NCBI RefSeq assembly: GCF_900102195.1
Contig: NZ_FNBE01000020.1
Coordinates: 1-33,190, forward strand
Length of the DNA: 33,190 nt
Origin: Pseudonocardia oroxyli
Lineage (GTDB): Bacteria > Actinomycetota > Actinomycetes > Mycobacteriales > Pseudonocardiaceae
Direction: 5' to 3'
Positions 15,267-22,542 of this stretch are shown here, in pieces (position 1 is the first letter of the stretch; each line of letters opens with the position of its first letter). The position numbers and the translations under genes were made by a program. Below the pieces are notes generated by a model that made no database searches, was not told the DNA's origin, and worked only from the letters and a program-made list of their open reading frames with translations.

Positions 15267-18200
15267 GCATCGCGGTCGGCTACAGCCCCGAGTACCTCCT
15301 GAAGGAGGTCGCGACGGGCCGCGAGAGCTACTACACCGGCGCCGTCACCGAGGGCGAACCGCCGGGCCGCTGGTGGGGCGCCGGCGCGGAGAAGCTCGGC
15401 CTCCGCGGCCTGGTCGACGCCCAGGACATGACCGGCGTCTACGAGCGGTTCCTCGATCCACGGGAGGAGGGCTTCCGCGACAAGGACCGCTGGGACGAGG
15501 TGTTCACCCTCGGCCACACCGGGCGGAAGTACCGGTCCGAGGACGAGGTGTACGCCGCCGCGCTTGGACGGGAGCCGAAGGCGAGCCCTGAACGGCGCGC
15601 TGAACTCCGGGTCGAGGCGGGCAAGCTCGCGCGTCGGAATGTGGCCTTCCTGGACGTCACGTTCAGCGTTCAGAAGTCCGTGACACTGCTGCACACCGCG
15701 TTCAACTCCGAGGAGATCAAGGCTCGTACAGCGGGGGACGAGGTCACGGCGGAGGCCTGGGGCCGCTATCGGCGGGCCGTCGAGGACGCGATCTGGGCGG
15801 GCAACAACGCCGGGCTGGCCTACCTCTCGGACAAGGCCGGCTACACCCGGCTTGGTCACCACGGCGGCGCCGCGGGCCGCTACGTCGACGCGCACGACTG
15901 GGTCGTCGCCTCGTTCTTCCAGCACGACTCCCGCGAACACGATCCCCAGCTCCACATCCACAACGCCGTCCTCAACCGCGTCGAGACGCCTGAGGGGGAC
16001 TGGCGCACCCTCGACTCCCGCGCGATGCACCGCTGGCGGGCCGCCGCCGCGGCGATCGCCGAACGGACCGCGGAGGAGCGGCTGACCCATGCGCTCGGCA
16101 CGTCGTTCGCCACCCGGCCCGACGGCAAGGCCCGCGAGATCCAGGGCGTCTCGCCGGAGGCCATGGACCTGATCTCCTCTCGACGGCGTGACGTCAGCGC
16201 AAAGGCGGCCGAGCTGATCGACGCGTTCGAGGAGCGCTTCGGTCGGACACCGAACGGGCTCGAGCGAGACCGGCTCTCCCGGCAGGCGACCTTCGCGACC
16301 CGCCGCGCCAAGTCGAACAGCGGCGAGACCCGCGAGCAGCTGCTCGACCGCATCGACAGCCGACTGCGCACTGAGGTCGCCGACGGGCTCGCCGGTGTCG
16401 CTCGCTCCGCGCTGGAGGCCCGACCGTCGGCACCTGTCGCGCAGACCTGGTCACCGCAGGCCGTGATCGAGACCGCGCTCGCAGACGTCCAGACGAAGCG
16501 GGCGGGGTGGACGCGCTCGGATCTGACCCGGGCGATCAATGCCGCGCTGCCGGACTACCTCGCCCTACCCGCCGGCACCTATGTGGCGCAGCTGCTCGAC
16601 GATCTCGCCGACGAGGCGGTGAAGTACGCCGTCCCGCTCGACGCCACCCGGCCCGGTGAGCCGGACCTGCCTGCCGAGCTGCGACTGGCGAACGGCCAGT
16701 CCGCCTACCAAGCACCGGGCGGGCAGCTCTACGCGACTCCGGACCAGGTCCGTACCGAGCGGATCCTGCTCGAGGCCAGCGCCGATCGGGACGCGACCGC
16801 GCTCTCCGACGGCGCCGTTCAGCGGTTCCTCGACGACCTGCGCACCACGGGGATCGAGCTCGGTGCCGACCAGGCCGCGGCCGTGCGCGGGGTGCTGACG
16901 TCCGGGGCGCGGATCGAGACGTTGGTCGGGCCCGCGGGGACCGGGAAGTCGTTCGTGGTCGGCGCGATCGCGCGGGGGTGGACGGGAGCAGACCGGCGGG
17001 TCTTCGGGCTCGCCACCTCGCAGGTCGCGACCGAGGTCCTGGCTGGGGAGGGGTTGCGGGCGCGCAATGTCGCGCAGTGGCTGGGCGCTCAGGAGCGCGA
17101 CGAGCCGGAGTGGCGGCTGCGCGCCGGGGACCTGGTCGTCGTCGACGAGTCCGCGATGACGGACACCCCGGCGCTCGCCGCCATCCACCAGCGGGTCGAC
17201 GCGGCCGGCGCGAAGCTCCTGCTGGTCGGCGACCACAAGCAGCTCGCCGCGGTCGGCGCCGGCGGCGGGATGGACCTGCTCGCCGGGTCCGGCGCCCGCT
17301 ACGAGCTCAGCGACGCCCGCCGGTTCACCGAGGACTGGGAACGGGCCGCGTCACTTCGGCTCCGGGCAGGGGACGAGTCCGTGCTGCGCGAGTACCACCG
17401 GCAGGGCCGGCTGCTCGACTCCGGCTCGGCCGAGCAGGCGGAAACGTCGGCGTCGCGCGCGTGGCTGGCCGACACCCTTGCCGGACGCCGCTCGCTCCTG
17501 CTGGTCGACACGAACGAGCAGGCCGCCCAGCTGTCGGCGTCGTTGCGCGCGGAGCTCGTCCGGCTCGGGCGGGTCCAGGAGGCCGGGGTGCCGCTCGGGC
17601 TGCAGGGCACCTACGCCGGCGTCGGGGATCTCGTCGAGGCACGGGCGAACGGCTGGGACCTGGCCGGGCAGCACGGGAACCGGCGCGGCCCGATCAACCG
17701 GGAGACCTACCGGGTCACCGCGCTGCGGGAGGACGGCGGCTTGGACGTCGAGACCCTCGACGGCGAGCCGATCGCGCTCCCCGCGTCGTACGTGGGTGAT
17801 CGGCTGGCCCTGGCCTACGCGTCCACAGTGCACTCGGCGCAGGGATCGACGGTCGACACCAGCCACGTCGTCGTCACACAGCGGACCGGGCCGGCGGCGC
17901 TCTACGTCGGGATGTCGCGCGGGCGGGCGTCGAACACGGCGCACGTGACCACGGAGTTCGCTGTCGCGGACCCGGCCGACGGGCGGCCCGACCAGACCCT
18001 GCGGCGCGATCCCGTGTCCGCGCTGGCCGTCGTCCTCGATCCGGACGGGCTGACCACGCCTCGATCCGCGCTGGCGATGGCAACGGAATCCGGGGAGGAG
18101 CGCGGATCGGTCCGTACCGCGGCCGAGCTGCTCGCCGACGCCGCCCACCTCGCCGCCACCCAACGCACCGCGACCTGGCTCGACGACCTCGCGGCCGAGG

Positions 18201-19471
18201 GCGTGCTCAGCATCCGGGATCGGGCGCGCATCGCGGCCGAGGACGGCGCGGCCTCGCTGACCCGCGTCCTGCGCAGCGCGGAACTGGCCGGCCACGACGC
18301 GCGCCAGGTCCTGACCGAGGCCGTCGAGGGCCGCTCGCTCGACGACGCCCGCAACGCCACGAACGTCCTCTACTCGCGCATCACCGACCGCTACCGCTTC
18401 GACCCTGTGGGAACGACCTGGGCGGACTGGACCCCACGTGTGGACGACCCGGAGTGGCAGCGCTACCTCGATCAGTTGGCCGCCGCGGCGGACGGCCGGG
18501 CCGTCGAGCTGGGGGAGGAGGCCGCCCGCGAGGCGCCGCGCTGGGCGGTCGACGCGTTCGGCGAGCCACCGGCGGAGGCGATCGAGCGAGAGGCGTGGGT
18601 GTCCCGAGCCGGTCCGGTGGCCGCCTACCGGGAGCTGCGCGAGCACACCGGTGAGGACGCGCTCGGGCCCGCTCCGAGCCCGGGCCAGGTCGAGGCGTTC
18701 GCGGCGTACCGCGCGGCGTGGCGAGCGCTCGGGCGGCCGGAGATCGACCGCGAGGAGATCGAGATGTCCGACGGCCAGCTCCGACTGCGGGTCCGTGCAG
18801 CCGAGCGGGAGGCCGCGTGGGGACCGCGGTACGTCGCCAACGAGCTGGCCGGCACCCGTCAGGCCGCTGAGGCCCAGCGCCAGAAGGCGGTGCTGCTGGC
18901 GGCCGAGGCTTCGGGCAGCGAAGACCCAGAGCGGCTGCTGAGGGAGAGCGCGGAGGCCGAGGCCCTGGCCGCGACGCTCGACGAGCGCCAGGACCAGCTC
19001 CAGGAGCTGGACAACGTTCGTTCGCGGTGGCTCGCCCACACCGCCGCCACCCGAGCGGCGGGAGACCGCGCGCAGGCCGAGCTCGCCCTTCGGCACGCCG
19101 ACGACGTCGAACCGGAACCACAGGTCACCGCAGACGAGTGGCTCGCCGCGCACCGAGCTGCGGAGGTCGACGGCGACCGGCACCGGGAGATCACCGAGGA
19201 GTACGAGCTCGACGCCGGCGGGGTCGACGACCGCGAGGCGCCGCTGGACATCCGCGAGGTCGCTGCGGCCGAGGAGCCCGTGCGGGGTGAGGACGCCGTG
19301 CGGGTGCCGTCCGCGGACGAGACCTCCGCGGCGATCGACCGGGCCCACCGGGCGCTCGCGGAGATCCAGGCTCGCGAGGTCTACGACGCCGCGCGCGAGG
19401 CGGAAGAGCAGCAGTACGTGCGGGCCGACGAGGCCGAGCTCACCGAGGAGGACGCGTGGGAACGAGCATGA
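15260..19471 (+). CDS. MobF-family (TrwC/TraA-type) conjugative relaxase-helicase
   Basis: A 1403-aa protein that should nick the element's oriT and unwind the strand for transfer. The N-terminal relaxase domain has candidate catalytic tyrosines Y24/Y25 (SYYTG) and the three-His metal site HDPQLHIH (first His at residue 227). The helicase domain is of superfamily 1: Walker A GPAGTGKS (about 557-564), VVVDESAM (about 628), GDHKQLAAVGAGGG, AYASTVHSAQGSTVDTSH, ALYVGMSRGRASN. The last 450 residues are long charged helices, usual for the actinobacterial forms. The ATG at 15260 places MLSIAVGYSPEYL first, as in relatives; a GTG at 15251 is possible. It is the last gene of the operon that begins at 10285. 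All key residues are intact. Confidence 0.95.
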   Translation: MLSIAVGYSPEYLLKEVATGRESYYTGAVTEGEPPGRWWGAGAEKLGLRGLVDAQDMTGVYERFLDPREEGFRDKDRWDEVFTLGHTGRKYRSEDEVYAAALGREPKASPERRAELRVEAGKLARRNVAFLDVTFSVQKSVTLLHTAFNSEEIKARTAGDEVTAEAWGRYRRAVEDAIWAGNNAGLAYLSDKAGYTRLGHHGGAAGRYVDAHDWVVASFFQHDSREHDPQLHIHNAVLNRVETPEGDWRTLDSRAMHRWRAAAAAIAERTAEERLTHALGTSFATRPDGKAREIQGVSPEAMDLISSRRRDVSAKAAELIDAFEERFGRTPNGLERDRLSRQATFATRRAKSNSGETREQLLDRIDSRLRTEVADGLAGVARSALEARPSAPVAQTWSPQAVIETALADVQTKRAGWTRSDLTRAINAALPDYLALPAGTYVAQLLDDLADEAVKYAVPLDATRPGEPDLPAELRLANGQSAYQAPGGQLYATPDQVRTERILLEASADRDATALSDGAVQRFLDDLRTTGIELGADQAAAVRGVLTSGARIETLVGPAGTGKSFVVGAIARGWTGADRRVFGLATSQVATEVLAGEGLRARNVAQWLGAQERDEPEWRLRAGDLVVVDESAMTDTPALAAIHQRVDAAGAKLLLVGDHKQLAAVGAGGGMDLLAGSGARYELSDARRFTEDWERAASLRLRAGDESVLREYHRQGRLLDSGSAEQAETSASRAWLADTLAGRRSLLLVDTNEQAAQLSASLRAELVRLGRVQEAGVPLGLQGTYAGVGDLVEARANGWDLAGQHGNRRGPINRETYRVTALREDGGLDVETLDGEPIALPASYVGDRLALAYASTVHSAQGSTVDTSHVVVTQRTGPAALYVGMSRGRASNTAHVTTEFAVADPADGRPDQTLRRDPVSALAVVLDPDGLTTPRSALAMATESGEERGSVRTAAELLADAAHLAATQRTATWLDDLAAEGVLSIRDRARIAAEDGAASLTRVLRSAELAGHDARQVLTEAVEGRSLDDARNATNVLYSRITDRYRFDPVGTTWADWTPRVDDPEWQRYLDQLAAAADGRAVELGEEAAREAPRWAVDAFGEPPAEAIEREAWVSRAGPVAAYRELREHTGEDALGPAPSPGQVEAFAAYRAAWRALGRPEIDREEIEMSDGQLRLRVRAAEREAAWGPRYVANELAGTRQAAEAQRQKAVLLAAEASGSEDPERLLRESAEAEALAATLDERQDQLQELDNVRSRWLAHTAATRAAGDRAQAELALRHADDVEPEPQVTADEWLAAHRAAEVDGDRHREITEEYELDAGGVDDREAPLDIREVAAAEEPVRGEDAVRVPSADETSAAIDRAHRALAEIQAREVYDAAREAEEQQYVRADEAELTEEDAWERA

Positions 19472-19506
19472 GGTCAGCTGACCGGCGTCAGGTCCGGTAC
19501 CGGACC
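19472..19506. terminator. Twin perfect palindromes at a convergent gene junction
   Basis: GGTCAGCTGACC (19472-19483) and GGTCCGGTACCGGACC (19491-19506) are perfect palindromes of 12 and 16 bp, starting right at the relaxase stop and lying over the end of the convergent minus-strand gene. They could end transcription from both sides or bind a dimeric protein. Confidence 0.45.
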
Positions 19507-19887
19507 GCTCGACCGCCACGCCCAGCGCAGCGTCGCGGCGACCGCCTCCACGAAACCCGGCCGCGTCGCGACGAGTGGAGGGGGAGGAGTGCGCGCGGCC
19601 ATGGTCTCCGCGGCCAGGAACTCCGCCTCGATGAGCTCCTCGGACGCGAGGGCCGTGGCCTTCGTGATCGGCGCCGGCGTCGGCTGGCGGTGGCCGTTCG
19701 AGGTCTCGGTGACTGCGCGGGCCATCCAGCGGCAGGTCAGCGCGACGCCGCCGGCGGTCCAGTCGGTGATCCCGCGTTCGCCCTGCGCTCGCGACTGCTC
19801 CTCGGCGGCGCTCCAGAGCGCGGCGAACTCCCCGAGGGGCACGCGCAGGTTGCCCGGCGGGATGCGGTCGAGGTGGCGCTCGGTCAC
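19474..19887 (-). CDS. Hypothetical protein, convergent with the relaxase
   Basis: A 137-aa protein from a GTG at 19887, ending two bases from the relaxase stop. The sequence is largely helical (VPLGEFAALWSAAEEQSRA, then ITDWTAGGVALTCRWMARAV, then ELIEAEFLAAETMA). The frame is open further upstream to 20373, but there it lies over the primase gene on the other strand and is a shadow. An in-frame GTG two codons further upstream is also possible. No ribosome binding site stands out. I do not recognise the family. Its neat fit between two element genes supports it being real. Confidence 0.62.
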   Translation of the reverse strand: MTERHLDRIPPGNLRVPLGEFAALWSAAEEQSRAQGERGITDWTAGGVALTCRWMARAVTETSNGHRQPTPAPITKATALASEELIEAEFLAAETMAARTPPPPLVATRPGFVEAVAATLRWAWRSSGPVPDLTPVS

Positions 19888-19945
19888 GCGCACACGCCGA
19901 GGATCCCACCCAGGGCCGACGACGTCACGGCTCGAGGTGAGCACG

Positions 19946-20830
19946 ATGTCTGAGCAGCTCCGAGCCGCGCTCAGGCACGCCGCGCGTGGGTGGCGGGTGT
20001 TCCCGCTGAGGGCGGGGGACAAGCGGCCGGCCATCAAGGACTGGGAGGCGCGGGCGACCACGGATCCGGTGCGGATCCGCCGGGCGTGGATCCGGGAACC
20101 TCGTCTCAATGTCGGGATCGCCTGCGGGCCTTCGGGTCTCGTCGTGATCGACCTGGACACCTCGGACCACGGCTCCGTCCGACCGTCGGAGTGGGACCGG
20201 CCCGGGGTTCGCGACGGCGTCGACGTCCTGGCCGCCCTCGCCGCCGACCACGACGAGCCGCTCCCGTGGGAGACCCTGTCCACCCAGACCCCGTCCGGCG
20301 GCGAGCACTGGTACTTCAGCGCCCCGGAAGGTCGTCGGATCAGGAACAGCGCCGGTCGGCTCGGCTGGCTCATCGACGTGCGCGCAGCCGGCGGCTATGT
20401 GGTCGCCGCAGGATCGGTGGTGCGTGGACGCCGGTACCGCAGCAACGACGTCGAGGACGTCGCCCCGCTTCCTCCCTGGATCGCCGAGCTTTTGGACGAT
20501 CAGGCGGGCCCGCGTCCTGCCCTGGCGCCGGTGCTGGACATCGTCGGCCGACGCTCGCAGTACGCCGCCGCGGCGCTGCGCGGGGAGATCGAGCGTGTTC
20601 TCGCCGCAAGTCGGGGGAGTCGCAACGCCTCGCTCAACAGGGCCGCCTTCGCCCTCGGCCAGCTCGTCGCCGCCGGACTCCTCCCCGACGCGCTCGCCCG
20701 ATCAGCGCTGGCCGAAGCCTCCGCGGCCATCGGTCTCTCCGCGAGCGAGGCCGACCGCACGATCCACTCCGGCCTGTCCGCCGGCGCCCGGCAACCCCGC
20801 ACCGCACCGATCGGGAGTGATCGACCGTGA
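19946..20830 (+). CDS. Bifunctional DNA primase/polymerase (AEP, prim-pol)
   Basis: A 294-aa archaeo-eukaryotic-type primase-polymerase that should prime or copy the element's DNA. The N-terminal domain begins ALRHAARGWRVFPLRAGDK, with the usual lysine-proline turn; the metal-binding DLDT is at D69/D71; and GGEHWYF (H121) gives the active-site His. The C-terminal part is a small helical domain ending in ASEADRTIHSGLSAG, as in primase C-terminal/RepA-helper regions. The ATG at 19946 is preceded by GAGGTGAG. The stop overlaps the next start (GTGA at 20827). Together with the DUF3987 protein it forms a replication pair known from actinobacterial integrated elements and plasmids. Confidence 0.9.
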   Translation: MSEQLRAALRHAARGWRVFPLRAGDKRPAIKDWEARATTDPVRIRRAWIREPRLNVGIACGPSGLVVIDLDTSDHGSVRPSEWDRPGVRDGVDVLAALAADHDEPLPWETLSTQTPSGGEHWYFSAPEGRRIRNSAGRLGWLIDVRAAGGYVVAAGSVVRGRRYRSNDVEDVAPLPPWIAELLDDQAGPRPALAPVLDIVGRRSQYAAAALRGEIERVLAASRGSRNASLNRAAFALGQLVAAGLLPDALARSALAEASAAIGLSASEADRTIHSGLSAGARQPRTAPIGSDRP

Positions 20831-22428
20831 CGCAGCGCCGAAGCGCTCGCGACATCCTGACCGGCCTCGACGCCGACCGCCGCCTCGCCGTCCTGCACGG
20901 CGAGGACGCCGCGCAGCCGCAAGGCTGGGACGCCGACCCGACCCCGCTCACCCCGCGCCGCCTGGTCCCGCCGTTCCCAGTGGACGCGCTCCCGCCGTGG
21001 GTGGCCGACATGGTGCTGGCGGTCGCGGAGTTCACCCAGACCCCGCTCGACCTCCCCGGCTGCCTGGCACTGGCCGCGCTCTCGACGGCCGCGGGCGGCC
21101 GGGCAGACCTGGAGATCCGTCCGGGCTGGCGGGAGCCGCTGAACCTCTACACGGTGGTCGCGATGCTGCCGGGATCCCGGAAGAGCGCGGTGTTCGCGGC
21201 GATGACGGCGCCACTGCTGGAGGCCGAGCGGCAGCTCGTCGAGCAAGCGCGGCCCCGCATCGCGGAGGCGGAGCTCGCGCGGAAGGTCGCGGTAGCCGAG
21301 GCCGAGCGACGGACCAAGCAGGCGACGACAACCCGGGATCGGTTGGACCGCGAGGAGGCCCTGGCATCGGCGGCAGAGGCGTCGGTCGAGGCCGAGCAGC
21401 TGGTGGTGCCGCCGGTACCGCGCTTGATCGCCGACGACGTGACCACCGAGGCCGCAGCGTCGCTTTTCGCCGAGCAGGGCGGAAGGCTGGCGGTGCTCTC
21501 AGCGGAGGGCGGAATCTTCTCCACCCTCGCCGGCCGCTACTCCAGCGGAGTCCCCAACCTCGAGGTCTTCTTGAAGGGCCACGCCGGCGACCTGCTTCGG
21601 GTGGACCGCAAGGGCCGCCCCGCCGAGCACGTCGAGGCACCCGCCCTCACCCTCGGCTTGGCCCTGCAGCCCGAGGTGCTCACCGACATCGCCCGCATGC
21701 CCGGCTTCCGCGGCCGCGGCCTGCTGGCCCGGATCCTGTACTCGCTGCCGGAGAACACGGTCGGCCGTCGCCGCATCGGCTCCCCAGCCGTGCCGAGTCC
21801 GATCGACCGCGCCTACAGCTCTCGCCTGACCCGCCTGGTCGTCACCCTGGCCGCGGACCACGAGCCAATCCGCCTGCGCCTCGGCGAGGAGGCCAACCAG
21901 CGCGTCCTTGACCTGGAACGTGCCCTCGAGCCCCGCCTCGATGCGCATGCGGACCTGGGCCACGTCACGGACTGGGCGTCCAAGCTGACCGGCGCGACCG
22001 CTCGCATCGCGGGCTTACTCCACCTCGCTGAGCTGCTACCGACCTCCTGGCCCCAGCCCGTCGACCCCCGCCACGTCGAGGCCGCAGCGAGGCTCGGTCA
22101 GTACTTCCTGGCGCACGCCCTGGCGGTCTTCGACCGCATGGGCGCCGACCCGACTATCGACGACGCCCGTGCTGTCCTGGACTGGATCGCTCGCACCGGC
22201 GCCGAGCACTTCAGCCGCCGCGACGCCTTCACCGGCCTCTCTCGCGCCCGCTTCCGCAAGGTCACCGACCTGAGCCCGGCCTTGGAGCTGCTGGAGGCCC
22301 ACGGCTTCATCCGCCTCGCCGCTCCCTCGGCCCCGACCGGCGGCCGGCCGAGCTCTCCGCGTTGGGAGGTCCACCCCCGGGCCGCGGAAGCCGCACAAGC
22401 CGCACAAGCCGCAGAAGTGCGGCGCTGA
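20827..22428 (+). CDS. DUF3987 (YfjI-type) replication-associated protein
   Basis: A 533-aa protein from a GTG overlapping the primase stop. The DUF3987 pattern is clear: LVPPFPVDALPPWVADMVLA, then TPLDLPGCLALAALS, then LNLYTVVAMLPGSRKSAVF, with a Walker A-like PGSRKS near residues 115-120, a coiled coil (about 135-190), then IFSTLAGRYSSGVPNLEVFL and a lid of helices. The family occurs beside primases in phages and plasmids and is thought to be a helicase-like ATPase for replication. The last residues (AAEAAQAAQAAE) are encoded by tandem nine-base repeats that form one arm of a large hairpin; the coding end is thus shaped by that structure. Confidence 0.85.
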   Translation: MTQRRSARDILTGLDADRRLAVLHGEDAAQPQGWDADPTPLTPRRLVPPFPVDALPPWVADMVLAVAEFTQTPLDLPGCLALAALSTAAGGRADLEIRPGWREPLNLYTVVAMLPGSRKSAVFAAMTAPLLEAERQLVEQARPRIAEAELARKVAVAEAERRTKQATTTRDRLDREEALASAAEASVEAEQLVVPPVPRLIADDVTTEAAASLFAEQGGRLAVLSAEGGIFSTLAGRYSSGVPNLEVFLKGHAGDLLRVDRKGRPAEHVEAPALTLGLALQPEVLTDIARMPGFRGRGLLARILYSLPENTVGRRRIGSPAVPSPIDRAYSSRLTRLVVTLAADHEPIRLRLGEEANQRVLDLERALEPRLDAHADLGHVTDWASKLTGATARIAGLLHLAELLPTSWPQPVDPRHVEAAARLGQYFLAHALAVFDRMGADPTIDDARAVLDWIARTGAEHFSRRDAFTGLSRARFRKVTDLSPALELLEAHGFIRLAAPSAPTGGRPSSPRWEVHPRAAEAAQAAQAAEVRR

Positions 22429-22453
22429 CCACCTTGTGCGGCTTGTGCGGCTT
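22388..22453 (+). terminator. Perfect 21-bp inverted repeat over the DUF3987 stop
   Basis: The arm 22388-22408 is the exact reverse complement of 22433-22453, around 24 bases that include the stop codon (22426-22428). Each arm is built of tandem nine-mers: GCCGCACAA on the left, CTTGTGCGG on the right. In RNA this is a very stable hairpin that would separate the replication genes from cas3. There is no U-tract. Confidence 0.6.
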
Positions 22454-22542
22454 TCGCGACGAGACCCCCGCATCTGCGGAGAGTAATGATCGAGTGACTT
22501 TCGGAGACACCACAGACAGGCAGTAGCGAGAAAGGGCGATGC

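Noticed and set aside
17351..19909. 852-codon minus-strand frame opposite the relaxase gene
   Set aside because: High-GC antisense shadow; the plus strand carries an intact relaxase-helicase with all motifs.
22388..22453. The large inverted repeat as a stray CRISPR repeat
   Set aside because: It shares no stem or handle with the array repeat; it is built from different nine-mers.
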